Shown here in pieces: positions 24,316 to 32,976 of a stretch of DNA of 38,397 bases. The notes beneath the pieces were generated by a model, which ran no database searches, was not told the DNA's origin, and saw nothing but the letters and a program-made list of their open reading frames with translations. The translations under genes and the position numbers were made by a program. Source of the stretch: Bacillota bacterium (GTDB taxonomy: Bacteria; Bacillota; Desulfitobacteriia; Desulfitobacteriales; JAJXUE01); assembly GCA_021811155.1 (NCBI GenBank), contig JAJZPO010000021.1:1-38397 (forward strand), read 5' to 3'. The number at the start of each line of letters is the position of its first letter. The stretch's first letter is position 1.

Positions 24316-25824
24316 GTGCGGGTAATAGAAACAGATTTTGTCATTGTCGGCGCAGGGATTGCCGGTCTGACCGCTGCCCTCTGGGCTGCTCAGCATGGCG
24401 AAGTGATTATTATCACCAAAGACCAGGCGCACAATTGCAACACTGCGCTGGCCCAGGGCGGTGTTGCAGCAGCCGTCGGCAAGAATGACTCGCCTGAGCT
24501 CCACTTGTCTGATACTCTTTCCGCAGGAGCCGGGGCCTGCCGGCCTGATGCGGTCAGGCTCCTGACCGGTGAAGCTCCCCAGGCAATTCAAACCTTGCTG
24601 GAATGGGGAGTACAATTTGACTTTACCGAGACAGGCGAGCTTGCTCTGGCCAGGGAAGGGGCTCACAGCCTGGCGAGGGTGCTGCACCATGGTGATAATA
24701 CCGGCGCAGAAATCTGGCGGACCCTCTACCAAAAACTGCAGCAAACTGCAGGGATAAGCCTCCTGCCCCACACCTATGCCCTGGAACTCAGCCTGAATCA
24801 GGGGTGTTGTACCGGAGTCTTGGCCGAGTTCCAGGGTGAAATCACTCATTTCTCGTCCCGCGGGGTGGTACTTGCTGCCGGGGGCTGCGGACAGATATTT
24901 GGCCGCACCACCAATTCGTCTCCCAGCACTGGGGACGGCCTGGCTTTGGCCTGGCGCGCCGGGGCTGAACTTACGGACCTTGAGTTTATACAGTTCCATC
25001 CTACCGCTCTGGACCGGGGCTCTAATCCCCTTTTTCTCATCTCCGAGGCAGTGCGGGGAGAGGGAGCGGTTTTGGTGAACAGTCAGGGCGCCAAGTTTAT
25101 GCCCGCATATCACCCCATGGCAGATCTGGCGCCACGGGATGTGGTCAGCAGGGCCATTGTGCAGGAACAATCCGAGGGCCGGGAAGTATTCCTGGATGCC
25201 ACTGCTCTTGGCGCGAAATTTGCCAGGCGCTTCCCCAACATATACCGCACGCTTGTCGGCTACAACATCGACCCGCTCCATCAACCAATCCCGGTCACCC
25301 CGGCTGCTCACTTCATGATTGGGGGAATCAAGACCGACAGTTGGGGCCAAACCAACATCCGCGGGCTGCTGGCCTGTGGTGAAACCGCCGCCACAGGTGT
25401 CCACGGCGCCAACCGGCTGGCCAGCAATTCCCTGCTGGAGGGGCTTGTCTTCGGCCGGCGCGTAGCTCTGGTCCTGGCAAGACTTGAACATGCCAGACCG
25501 CTGCCGCAGCCTGCAGAATTCCCCGGGGCGAAAGCTCTTGACCCAGGTGACCCGCGGCTGACGGCACTGCAGGATACCATGTGGTCAAAAGTCGGTATCA
25601 TCCGGGACGGCCACAAGCTGGAGGAAGCTTCCCGCACACTCCTGGAGCTTCAAGCAGGTGCGGAGGATTTTGAGCTGCACAACATGCTCCAGGTCGCAAG
25701 ACTGATTACCTCGGCGGCTTTAAACCGGCCTGAGAGCCGGGGCAGCCACTTCCGCTCCGATTATCCGGTATCCAACCTGGCCTGGCAGCACAGACACTTT
25801 GTTCCCGGGAGGTTTTCCGCATGA
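24316..25824 (+). CDS. nadB: L-aspartate oxidase
   Basis: First step of de novo NAD synthesis: oxidises aspartate to iminoaspartate with FAD, using oxygen or fumarate; fumarate is likely in an anaerobe. 502 residues from GTG at 24316 (GGAGTGA upstream). FAD-binding GAGIAGLTAALWAAQHG near the N-terminus, substrate and FAD regions NTALAQGGVAAAVG, EFIQFHPTAL, SEAVRGEGAVLVN, HFMIGGIKTD and GVHGANRLASNSLLEGLVFG. The C-terminal helical domain is short, ending RGSHFRSDYP. The stop overlaps the nadC start by 4 nt. Under the shared NiaR operator. Confidence 0.97.
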   Translation: MRVIETDFVIVGAGIAGLTAALWAAQHGEVIIITKDQAHNCNTALAQGGVAAAVGKNDSPELHLSDTLSAGAGACRPDAVRLLTGEAPQAIQTLLEWGVQFDFTETGELALAREGAHSLARVLHHGDNTGAEIWRTLYQKLQQTAGISLLPHTYALELSLNQGCCTGVLAEFQGEITHFSSRGVVLAAGGCGQIFGRTTNSSPSTGDGLALAWRAGAELTDLEFIQFHPTALDRGSNPLFLISEAVRGEGAVLVNSQGAKFMPAYHPMADLAPRDVVSRAIVQEQSEGREVFLDATALGAKFARRFPNIYRTLVGYNIDPLHQPIPVTPAAHFMIGGIKTDSWGQTNIRGLLACGETAATGVHGANRLASNSLLEGLVFGRRVALVLARLEHARPLPQPAEFPGAKALDPGDPRLTALQDTMWSKVGIIRDGHKLEEASRTLLELQAGAEDFELHNMLQVARLITSAALNRPESRGSHFRSDYPVSNLAWQHRHFVPGRFSA

Positions 25825-26654
25825 ACCCATTATTATATGAAGATATAGTCAGACGCGCTCTGCTGGAGGACATGGGTTTTCAGGACCTGACCACTGAAGC
25901 GGTGATTTCCGCTTCCTCCTCCGCTGCAGCTCAGTTCCTGGTCAAGGGACAAGGGGTTATTGCAGGCTTGGAGTTGGCAGCTATTGCCTTCCGGCTGCTC
26001 GACCCGGAAGCTAAGTTTACGGCATTTGTCCAGGACGGCGATGCGGTTGAAACCGGCCAAGTAGTTGCCAGTGTCACCGGGCGTACGCGGGCGCTCTTAA
26101 GCGCAGAGCGGACGGCCCTTAACCTCTTGCAGCGCCTTTCCGGCATCGCCTCGGTTACCCGCCAGGCCGTCAGAGCCGCAGCTGATTTTGATTGCCAGGT
26201 TATCGACACCCGCAAGACCACACCTGGGCTGAGAGCCCTGGAAAAATACGCTGTCAAGGTTGGCGGTGGGCGCAATCACCGTTTTGGCCTCTTTGACGCA
26301 GTTTTGATCAAGGACAACCATATCGCTGCCGCCGGCAGCGTCTCCAAAGCCGTGAACCTGGTCAGAGAGACGGTAGGTCCCATGGTTAAAATTGAGGTGG
26401 AAACTGAAAGCTTGTCCCAGGTGGAAGAAGCCTTGACTGGCGGAGCAGATGTGATCATGCTCGACAATATGAGCTGCCCTTTAATGCAGGAGGCAGTAAA
26501 GCTGATCGGCGGCAGGGCCCTGACAGAAGCTTCAGGAGGAATAACCCTTGCCACACTAAGGGAGGTGGCAAGCACCGGGGTAAAGCTCATTTCCCTGGGC
26601 TGGCTCACCCACTCGGCCCCTGCGCTGGACATAAGTTTGGACATCGCGGACTGA
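25821..26654 (+). CDS. nadC: Nicotinate-nucleotide pyrophosphorylase (quinolinate phosphoribosyltransferase)
   Basis: Turns quinolinate and PRPP into nicotinate mononucleotide, carbon dioxide and pyrophosphate. 277 residues, normal length. Conserved LLSAERTALNLLQRLSGIA, DTRKTTPGLRALEKYAVKVGGG, RNHRFGLFDAVLIKDNH, IEVETESLSQVEEAL, DVIMLDNMS and TEASGGI. The ATG overlaps the nadB stop (ATGA), with GGGAGG upstream inside nadB, indicating coupling. nadA follows after 21 bp. Confidence 0.97.
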   Translation: MNPLLYEDIVRRALLEDMGFQDLTTEAVISASSSAAAQFLVKGQGVIAGLELAAIAFRLLDPEAKFTAFVQDGDAVETGQVVASVTGRTRALLSAERTALNLLQRLSGIASVTRQAVRAAADFDCQVIDTRKTTPGLRALEKYAVKVGGGRNHRFGLFDAVLIKDNHIAAAGSVSKAVNLVRETVGPMVKIEVETESLSQVEEALTGGADVIMLDNMSCPLMQEAVKLIGGRALTEASGGITLATLREVASTGVKLISLGWLTHSAPALDISLDIAD

Positions 26655-26675
26655 AACTGAGAGGGGGATGGGGTA

Positions 26676-27761
26676 ATGAGCCTCATACAAGAACCACTGC
26701 CGTCAGAATACCTGGGTTTAAGCCAGGACGAAATGGACCGGCGTATCCGGCAAAATAAGTCCAGGCTGGGATCGAAGCTTGTAATTCTGGGACATCACTA
26801 CCAGCGGGACGATGTAATCTGTTACGCTGACTACCGGGGTGACTCCCTGAAACTTTCCCAGCTAGCTGCCAGGGAACGTCAGGCGGAATACATCGTTTTT
26901 TGCGGCGTCCATTTTATGGCGGAAACCGCGGATGTTCTTACCTCGCCGCAGCAAAAAGTAATCCTGCCGGATTTGATGGCCGGCTGTTCCATGGCGGATA
27001 TGGCTGAACTGGCCCAGGTGGAGGAATGCTGGGACAGCCTGGAAGCGGAGTACGGCAAGGAAATCATCCCGGTTACCTATGTCAACTCTACAGCGGATAT
27101 CAAAGCCTTTTGCGGTCGTCACAGGGGAATGACCTGCACTTCTTCCAACGCAGGCCGGATTTTCGCCAGGCTTCTGCAGGAAGACCGAATCATCCTCTTC
27201 TTGCCCGATGAACATCTTGGCAGAAATACCGGACTCGAGTATGGCGTAAAACCTGAAGAAATGCTCTTGTGGGACCCTGAGGCCCAGGACAGGGAGCTGC
27301 CCGTCCAGCCGCCGCGTCTGGTGCTTTGGAACGGCTTTTGCTCGGTACACCAGAAATTTACGCCGGACCAGATAGATCAGATACGGAAAAAAAATGCAGG
27401 GATTAAGGTGCTGGTTCATCCGGAATGCAGCAGCGCTGTTGTCAGCAAGGCTGACCTGGCAGGCTCCACCGAATTCATCATTCGCACGGTTTCTGAATCC
27501 CCTGCGGGAAGCAGCTGGGCCGTAGGCACCGAGTTGAATCTGGTCAACCGCCTGGCTAAGGAGAACCCGGACAAGCAGGTGCTTTGCTTGAATGAAACAA
27601 TGTGCCTCTGCGTTACCATGAACCGAATTGACAGGCCCCACTTGCTTTGGGCCCTGGACAACCTGGCCGCAGGCAGGGTGGGAAATCAAATCAAGATAGA
27701 CCCGGCAACCGCGGGCGAGGCGAGACTGGCCCTGGACAGAATGCTTGAGATAAGCAGCTAG
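26676..27761 (+). CDS. nadA: Quinolinate synthase
   Basis: [4Fe-4S] enzyme that condenses iminoaspartate and dihydroxyacetone phosphate to quinolinate. 361 residues, typical of the larger NadA type. Three-domain pattern with LVILGHHYQRDDVICYADYRGDS (residues 35-57), CGVHFMAETADVL, YVNSTADIKAFC, TCTSSNA, HPECSS and CLNETMCLCVTMNR. Cysteines in these blocks supply the cluster. RBS GGGGG upstream of the ATG. The cluster dependence explains the cysteine desulfurase across the operator. Order nadB-nadC-nadA. Terminator at 27785-27830. Confidence 0.97.
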   Translation: MSLIQEPLPSEYLGLSQDEMDRRIRQNKSRLGSKLVILGHHYQRDDVICYADYRGDSLKLSQLAARERQAEYIVFCGVHFMAETADVLTSPQQKVILPDLMAGCSMADMAELAQVEECWDSLEAEYGKEIIPVTYVNSTADIKAFCGRHRGMTCTSSNAGRIFARLLQEDRIILFLPDEHLGRNTGLEYGVKPEEMLLWDPEAQDRELPVQPPRLVLWNGFCSVHQKFTPDQIDQIRKKNAGIKVLVHPECSSAVVSKADLAGSTEFIIRTVSESPAGSSWAVGTELNLVNRLAKENPDKQVLCLNETMCLCVTMNRIDRPHLLWALDNLAAGRVGNQIKIDPATAGEARLALDRMLEISS

Positions 27762-27784
27762 ACGCTCCAAAAAATGCTTGCCAA

Positions 27785-27830
27785 AAGAGAAGGTAGAACG
27801 GACTTCTGTCCCTGCCTTCTCTTCACTTTT
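27785..27830 (+). terminator. Terminator of nadBCA
   Basis: Perfect arms AAGAGAAGG (27785-27793) and CCTTCTCTT (27815-27823), then CACTTTT. Starts 24 bases after the nadA stop. Confidence 0.85.
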
Positions 27831-27931
27831 ATGACGTACTGTTTGCCATATTTTTCACATATTACCCCCTACCGGCATGGTAAAAACATGAAAAATGCCG
27901 TTAAACTTCGTATTTGACCGTTTATCTTCAT

Positions 27932-27950
27932 TATACCCCCCCTTGGTACC
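27932..27950. promoter_or_regulatory. Degenerate CsoR/CstR-type site upstream of the molybdoenzyme operon
   Basis: TATACCCC (27932-27939) is identical to the left arm of the two operators at 32799 and 32977; after a CCC spacer the right side has TTGGTACC, matching only GGTA. A further ATTACCCCC half-site lies at about 27860. Weak alone; supported by the other two sites. Confidence 0.4.
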
Positions 27951-27978
27951 GGGACTAAGAAAATCAACTTGTACCTAG

Positions 27979-27998
27979 CCTGTTTAGATGCAAACAGG
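27979..27998. promoter_or_regulatory. Inverted repeat in the molybdoenzyme leader
   Basis: CCTGTTT (27979-27985), 6-nt spacer, AAACAGG (27992-27998). Perfect 7-bp arms, 103 nt before the start codon. It could be a regulator site or a stem-loop; no protein is suggested by sequence. Confidence 0.5.
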
Positions 27999-28006
27999 AG
28001 ATAACT

Positions 28007-28034
28007 GCGAAAAACGACGTTTTTTGTCGTTCGC
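28007..28034. other. Hairpin before the molybdoenzyme operon
   Basis: GCGA-AAAACGAC pairs with GTCGTTCGC (bulged AAA), loop of about 6 T. It is in the leader, about 65 nt upstream of the ATG at 28101, and is followed by an A-rich stretch. Not a terminator in the gene's direction. Function unknown. The interval 27831-28100 contains no gene. Confidence 0.45.
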
Positions 28035-28100
28035 AAAAAATATCAAAAAAATGTATGCTCACTGTAGTAAGAGAAAATTTGTACAAAGGGGGTTTACGGA

Positions 28101-30770
28101 ATGAGTTCTCAAAAACAGCGCAGCGTTGCGGCCAGGCAGACTACCTCTTCACGCGATGTGGAATGGGTGCCCAGCATATGCAACTTTTGCTCAACGGTCT
28201 GCAACGTGCGCGTTGGGGTAAAAACTGTGAACGGCAAGAAGACAGCTGTAAAAATCGAAGGCAACCCGGACAGTCCGCTTAATCGCGGCAAAACTTGTGC
28301 CCGGGGACAGGCAGGCCTGCGCCAAACCTATGACGCCGCCCGCCTGACCACACCGCTCATCCGGGTAGAGGGATCGAAACGAGGCGAGTGGAAGTTCCGT
28401 CCGGCCAGCTGGGAAGAAGCCTACGGCTATGTGATGCAGAAAATGCAGGAGCACCAGGTGCAGCCCTGGGAAATGAGCATGGTTGGCGGTTGGACATCCT
28501 GCGTGTTCTACATGCCTTTGGCTCTGTCCTTTGTCTTCTCCACCGGCATTCCCAACATCGTGGCTTCCCCCATGCAGCACTGTGTGGCTGCCGGTCACCT
28601 GGGAACCGATATGGTTACCGGAAATTTCAACATCCACGATGAAGTTCTCGCAGACTTCGAAAACTCAAAATACATTATCTTTTCCCTGGCCAACTCAGGC
28701 GTAGGCGCCGCTTCCACCAGCCGCCTGGTTCGCTTCGCCGAAGCCAAAAAGCGGGGCGCCAAAGTAATCGTCCTCGATCCGCGTTTGTCCGAAATGGCGG
28801 CGAAGGCCGATGAATGGCTGGCAATCAAGCCCGGCACCGATTCCGCTTTCTTCCTGGCCATGATTCATGTCATGCTACGCAAGGGGCTGTATGACAAGGA
28901 GTTTGTCACCAATCACACCAACATGCCCTTCCTGGCTGTCGAAAACCAGGGTATGGTCGTGCCCATGATGGAGTCCAACGAACAAGGTTATCCCACCGCT
29001 TTCTGGGTGCTGGATCAAATATCCGGCGAAGTCCGTAAATTGCCAGGGTACAGCAACAAGAACACTGTAGATGTGGACGGGAAAAACCTGCTGCCCGCTT
29101 TAGAAGTGCCCCAGGGCTTTGAAATGAACGGTCAGAAGCCCAAGACCATCTTCCAGTACATGCTCGAACAAACCGCCAAATTTACTCCTGCCTGGGCGGA
29201 AGTAGAGACCGGAATTCCCGCAGCAACCATCGAACGCATTGCAATTGAATTCGGTCAAACCCGCCCGGCCATGGTCGATCCGGGCTGGCACGGAGCCCGG
29301 TATGAGAATATCCTAAATACCCGCCGCTTGCAGGCTATCCTTCAGGCATTGGTTGGCGGACTGGATGTTCCCGGCGGCTGGCTGATGTCCGGGGAATACC
29401 GTGAAAAGCTGATGCACTTTATGCAAGCCATGCAAAAAGGAGAACAGACCAAGGTTCTTAACCTGCCTGGCATGCACTTCCCCCTGGCCGCAGCGGGCAA
29501 ATTCTTTGATCCCAGCCAGTGGCCTCACGGTCGGCCTTCCTTCGCTATGGCCCATTCCATGGCAGAGAAAGCTGCAGGCCGCCCCGGCGTAATTTTCCCG
29601 GCCTTTTCGGACTTTGGTCTGGAGGAAGCTGTGGAAGGCAAGCTGATGTTTAACGGCGAACCCTACCGTATCAAAGCCCTGTTGATGAATGCAGCCAACC
29701 CCGTGCGTCATTTCTTCCCTGATTCCCGCTGGAAAAAACTGCTCACACACCCCAATATGGGACTGGTTGTGGCCATTGACATCCTCCCTTCCGATACGGC
29801 AGCTTATGCCGATGTCATTTTGCCGAATCAAAACTATATCGAACGGGACGAGCCCTTCATCTACGGCGCCGGTCCCTCCCCGGACCTCGCTATCACCACC
29901 CGCTTCAGCGCGGTAGAACCAAATCCAAACACCAAAGGCACCGCCGATATCCTGTTCGAATTTGCCATGGGCTTCGGCGCTTTGGACAAGTATATGGAAA
30001 CCATCGCGAGCATCTCTTCGTATGACCTGAACGACATCAAAGAAGAAGTCGGTAAAGCCACGCAAGGCCAACAGACCTTTACCAGGGCAATCCGTAATGT
30101 TTCCTTTAAGCACCACGCCAAAAACCTGGGCATGACGCCTGAGCAGCTGGAAAAAACCTTGCGCGAAAAAGGCGTTTTGGTCCTGGAGCCGGTGGAAAAG
30201 CTCCTGGAACATGCCGCCATCGCCCGCCATCTCCCTGTGCCCACCCCGTCGGGCCGCATCGAAATCTATTCCCTGATGCTGGCGAGCTTTGTAATGCAGC
30301 AGGGCTACCGCGTAAACTGGGATCCCGGTCTGGTCTATTTCCCTCCCCGCTTGAACCAGGAAAAAAGAGCCAACGAGTTTAACTTCATCTACGGCAAGAC
30401 GCCGACTGTTTCTTACGCTTCCACCAACTCCAACAACCCAATTCTGATGGCTCTCTCCAAAGACAAGGCTGATGAGTTTATGGGTTTGTGGATTCATCCC
30501 AAAAAGGCGGCTGCCCTGGACATCAAGACTGGTGACAATGTTACCCTCGAGAACACTCAGAGCGGGCAAAAGGTCCAAATCAAAGCCTTTGTCACCGACA
30601 TGGTCCGTCCCGATACTGTGTTTATGTCCTCGTCTTTCGGAACGGAAAATCCGCTGCTGGAAAACAGCGCAGGCGTTGGCGCCGCCCTCAACAAAATAGT
30701 TCCTTATGAGGTAGAGCCCATCGTCAGCGCTTTCCGTTCACAAGAATTCACCGTCCGGGTGACGAAGTAA
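28101..30770 (+). CDS. Molybdopterin oxidoreductase, catalytic subunit (PsrA/PhsA-like)
   Basis: DMSO-reductase superfamily enzyme, 889 residues, catalytic subunit of a three-part membrane complex. N-terminal [4Fe-4S] motif C27-x2-C30-x3-C34-x31-C66; probable molybdenum-ligand Cys161 in PMQHCVAAGH, as in polysulfide/thiosulfate reductases and periplasmic nitrate reductase. Molybdopterin-binding blocks: VLDPRLSEMAAKADEWLAIK (split), DPGWHGARYENILNTRRLQ, ILPNQNYIERDEPF, and a C-terminal molydopterin dinucleotide domain (about 770-889). No twin-arginine signal: the N-terminus is MSSQKQRSVAARQTTSS, so the catalytic site may face the cytoplasm. Substrate (polysulfide, thiosulfate, tetrathionate, arsenate or other) cannot be fixed; nearby DsrE and DUF302 genes favour sulfur. 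AAAGGGGG 8 nt before ATG. Confidence 0.93.
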   Translation: MSSQKQRSVAARQTTSSRDVEWVPSICNFCSTVCNVRVGVKTVNGKKTAVKIEGNPDSPLNRGKTCARGQAGLRQTYDAARLTTPLIRVEGSKRGEWKFRPASWEEAYGYVMQKMQEHQVQPWEMSMVGGWTSCVFYMPLALSFVFSTGIPNIVASPMQHCVAAGHLGTDMVTGNFNIHDEVLADFENSKYIIFSLANSGVGAASTSRLVRFAEAKKRGAKVIVLDPRLSEMAAKADEWLAIKPGTDSAFFLAMIHVMLRKGLYDKEFVTNHTNMPFLAVENQGMVVPMMESNEQGYPTAFWVLDQISGEVRKLPGYSNKNTVDVDGKNLLPALEVPQGFEMNGQKPKTIFQYMLEQTAKFTPAWAEVETGIPAATIERIAIEFGQTRPAMVDPGWHGARYENILNTRRLQAILQALVGGLDVPGGWLMSGEYREKLMHFMQAMQKGEQTKVLNLPGMHFPLAAAGKFFDPSQWPHGRPSFAMAHSMAEKAAGRPGVIFPAFSDFGLEEAVEGKLMFNGEPYRIKALLMNAANPVRHFFPDSRWKKLLTHPNMGLVVAIDILPSDTAAYADVILPNQNYIERDEPFIYGAGPSPDLAITTRFSAVEPNPNTKGTADILFEFAMGFGALDKYMETIASISSYDLNDIKEEVGKATQGQQTFTRAIRNVSFKHHAKNLGMTPEQLEKTLREKGVLVLEPVEKLLEHAAIARHLPVPTPSGRIEIYSLMLASFVMQQGYRVNWDPGLVYFPPRLNQEKRANEFNFIYGKTPTVSYASTNSNNPILMALSKDKADEFMGLWIHPKKAAALDIKTGDNVTLENTQSGQKVQIKAFVTDMVRPDTVFMSSSFGTENPLLENSAGVGAALNKIVPYEVEPIVSAFRSQEFTVRVTK

Positions 30771-30783
30771 GGGAGGAAAAAAC

Positions 30784-31380
30784 ATGGCACGCCTCGGTAT
30801 GGTTATTGATATGCGCTCCTGCGTCGGCTGCCAGGCCTGCAGCGCAGCCTGTTCACTGGAAAACCAAACGCCCTATTGGTCCGATAAATGGCGCACCCGG
30901 GTAAAGGATATCGAAAAGGGTGTGTATCCCAACACCGGACGGCACTTGGTTCCCACCATCTGCATGCACTGTGAGGACCCTGCCTGCATGGCGGTATGCC
31001 CGTCCAAAGCCACCTTTAAGAATGAAGACGGTTTTGTGCTGGTGGACTATGATACCTGTCTTGGCTGTAAAGCTTGTATGGCAGCCTGCCCCTACGGCGC
31101 CCGCTACGTCTATGACAAGGAAGATATCGCTGAAGCACGTGCCGTTTACGGGGACAGCGCTCAGCACCAGAAAGTGCACATTGACAAATGCACCTTCTGC
31201 CAGGACCGGATTGCCCGGGGGATGGAGCCGGCCTGCGCCGCCACCTGCCCCACCGCATCCCGCATGGTAGGAGACCTGGACGACCCCGGCAGCAGCGTTG
31301 CCAAGGCTGTCAGCAGCGGTCTGGCAAAGCCCCTGCGCCAGGACCTGGGAACCGGTCCCCGCATTTTCTACATCTATTAA
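30784..31380 (+). CDS. Four-cluster ferredoxin subunit of the molybdoenzyme
   Basis: Electron-transfer subunit (PsrB/DmsB/NrfC type) of 198 residues that passes electrons between the membrane subunit and the catalytic subunit. Sixteen cysteines in four groups: C13-C16-C19-C23, C60-C63-C68-C72, C92-C95-C98-C102 and C136-C139-C151-C155, enough for four [4Fe-4S] clusters. No Tat or other signal peptide, consistent with the catalytic subunit. 13-bp gap from the catalytic gene, with GGGAGG upstream. Ends in GPRIFYIY. Confidence 0.95.
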   Translation: MARLGMVIDMRSCVGCQACSAACSLENQTPYWSDKWRTRVKDIEKGVYPNTGRHLVPTICMHCEDPACMAVCPSKATFKNEDGFVLVDYDTCLGCKACMAACPYGARYVYDKEDIAEARAVYGDSAQHQKVHIDKCTFCQDRIARGMEPACAATCPTASRMVGDLDDPGSSVAKAVSSGLAKPLRQDLGTGPRIFYIY

Positions 31381-31397
31381 GGGAGGGATTTTAAACT

Positions 31398-32285
31398 ATG
31401 GCAAAACCCATGCACTTGGAACGCCAGGAGGCTTATGAATGGCCTGTAGCCGTCTACCTGTTCCTCGGCGGTTTTGGCGGGGCGCTGATTACTCTCGCCT
31501 TTGTCCTCCATTTCTTCAAGGCATCCGCATCCATGACCGGTCCGGCGGTTTTGAGCGGTTTGATCTTGTTCGCTCTCGCGGGCGCAGCCCTGGTTTTCTT
31601 TGATTTGGAGCGGCCGGTAAACGCAATTTATTCGCTCAACAACGCCAAAACCTCCGGCATCTCCTGGGACGTTATCCTGATAGCTCTAAACTTTGTCTCC
31701 GGCATCCTCTTTGTCCTGCCCGAATATGGCAGCATCGAGGCGCTAAACGGACTCGCCGGCGCTCTAGCGCCGTACCAGGCCTTGTTCGGCGCTATCGCTG
31801 CTATAGCCGGACTGCTCTTTCCCATCATCTCCGGCGGACTTTTGGCAGCGCCTGCTTCCATTCCGCTCTGGCATACTCCTGCCCTCCCCCTGCTCTTCCT
31901 GGTTACATCCTTTGCCTTAGGCCTCGCCTATTTAGGCAGCCTGTTTACCCTGAGCGGAACGGTCTATGCTTCCTTTACAGGCGGTATTCTGGCCCTGTCC
32001 CTCTTAACCGCGGGCATTTCCCTGGCTTATCTGGAACATACCCATAACGGACCTGTGGAAGCAAAGGAAGGCGCCCACCGCATGCTAAAGACCCCGCGCT
32101 TCATAGCGCTCTATTTCATCATCGGTTTGGCCTTCCCCCTGGCGCTGAGCGCCTACCTGCTCTTCACAGGCACAGTGCTGACTTGGGCCATGCCTGCCCT
32201 GGCCGTGTCCCTCTTCCTGGGAGGATTCGCTGTGCGCAACTGCGTTATCCTGAACGGCGTTCAAACCTACCCCTGGCCCTATTAA
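31398..32285 (+). CDS. NrfD/PsrC-like membrane subunit
   Basis: Polytopic membrane protein, 295 residues, about eight to nine predicted helices. It anchors the complex and exchanges electrons with the quinone pool. NrfD hallmarks: AYEWPVAVYLFLGGFGGALITLA split at the first helix (about 14-38), FDLERPVNAIYSLNN after helix 2, and conserved polar/charged residues inside helices. Start ATG after GGGAGGG; 17 bp after the ferredoxin subunit gene. It is the last gene of the operon; a bidirectional terminator follows (32320-32364). Confidence 0.92.
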   Translation: MAKPMHLERQEAYEWPVAVYLFLGGFGGALITLAFVLHFFKASASMTGPAVLSGLILFALAGAALVFFDLERPVNAIYSLNNAKTSGISWDVILIALNFVSGILFVLPEYGSIEALNGLAGALAPYQALFGAIAAIAGLLFPIISGGLLAAPASIPLWHTPALPLLFLVTSFALGLAYLGSLFTLSGTVYASFTGGILALSLLTAGISLAYLEHTHNGPVEAKEGAHRMLKTPRFIALYFIIGLAFPLALSAYLLFTGTVLTWAMPALAVSLFLGGFAVRNCVILNGVQTYPWPY

Positions 32286-32319
32286 CAAAGTTTCAGCAGG
32301 TTTTACGCACACGCTAATC

Positions 32320-32364
32320 AAAAAAAGGAGTGTGACTGCAATCGTTAGTCACACTCCTTTTTTT
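32320..32364. terminator. Bidirectional terminator between NrfD and DUF302 genes
   Basis: AAAAAAAGGAGTGTGACT pairs perfectly with AGTCACACTCCTTTTTTT around a 9-nt loop. A/T tracts flank both sides, so it can serve both convergent genes. Confidence 0.95.
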
Positions 32365-32387
32365 ATACCTCAGGGTAGGCGTAATCC

Positions 32388-32774
32388 CTATTTGCTGTTG
32401 TCAATGATTGTTGTAAGCGCACTTTCAACCTCATTGGCAAAACCCTCGAGTTCCGGCTTCTGAAACATCTGCACCAGAGCGGTCGGCCGCAGCGTACTGA
32501 TGACGGTTTTACCACCCTCAGTATGGATATTGATCCTGCAAGGCATGACCAGGCTGACAGCAATTTCAATTTCCGTGGCTGTATGGGCATATTTGGCATT
32601 ACAAACCTCAACAATTTTTAGAGGTCCCCGCTCAAAACCTTTTTCTGCCAGAGTAGCTTGAACATCATGGACATGCTGTACCCGGAATCCATTGGCCTGG
32701 GTCTGGGCCTGTACGGCTGAGACCGCATCATCAAAGGATTTGTCGCTGGTCACTTGGTAAACAAAATCGTACAT
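32388..32774 (-). CDS. DUF302 domain protein
   Basis: Small soluble protein of 128 residues; DUF302 has an alpha/beta fold found beside sulfur, copper and heavy-metal genes, but the activity is not established. Family features: a strand-helix start (FVYQVTSDKSFDDAVSAVQAQTQANGF), VEVCNAKYAHTATE with a conserved Cys and KYA pattern, VSLVMPCRINIHTEGGKTVIST and MFQKPELEGFANEVESAL. Two Cys (residues about 69 and 90) might bind metal or sulfur. Two adjacent ATGs (32777, 32774); GAGGAGG suits the second better. A CsoR-type operator lies just upstream. Confidence 0.92.
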   Translation of the reverse strand: MYDFVYQVTSDKSFDDAVSAVQAQTQANGFRVQHVHDVQATLAEKGFERGPLKIVEVCNAKYAHTATEIEIAVSLVMPCRINIHTEGGKTVISTLRPTALVQMFQKPELEGFANEVESALTTIIDNSK

Positions 32775-32798
32775 CATAAACCTCCTCGCTTACTCTCT

Positions 32799-32815
32799 AT
32801 ACCCCAGGGGGGTAT
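32799..32815. promoter_or_regulatory. CsoR/CstR-type operator of the DUF302 gene
   Basis: Perfect inverted repeat ATACCCC (32799-32805), 3-nt spacer AGG, GGGGTAT (32809-32815). Same layout as 32977-32995. It lies between the likely promoter (TTGCAA-N17-TATATT on the minus strand, about 32833-32861) and the start codon, where binding would block transcription. Confidence 0.8.
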
Positions 32816-32942
32816 TAAATTCTTAATGTAAATATAATACTTGCCCCCCTATTTTGCAAGTCCAATTTTTAAGATTTGCCAAAATTATTTTTCGATAACG
32901 AGTTCATATAAACATTGCTCGTATCTTGACTTGTTTTCGTCG

Positions 32943-32971
32943 TTGACAATCAGCCTGGACGATAGTAATCT
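32943..32971 (+). promoter_or_regulatory. Promoter of the dsrE-like gene
   Basis: TTGACA (32943-32948), 17-nt spacer, TAATCT (32966-32971). The operator begins 5 nt downstream of the -10, over the start site. Confidence 0.75.
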
Positions 32972-32976
32972 CTAAT

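Noticed and set aside
24232-25491. Minus-strand frame of 419 residues opposite nadB
   Set aside because: Fully antisense to nadB; no recognisable domain and unfavourable composition.
28101-28160. Tat signal peptide on the molybdoenzyme catalytic subunit
   Set aside because: The N-terminus lacks a twin arginine followed by a hydrophobic stretch.
29313-30578. Minus-strand frame of 421 residues opposite the molybdoenzyme gene
   Set aside because: Shadow of the conserved catalytic subunit; no ribosome site or family match.
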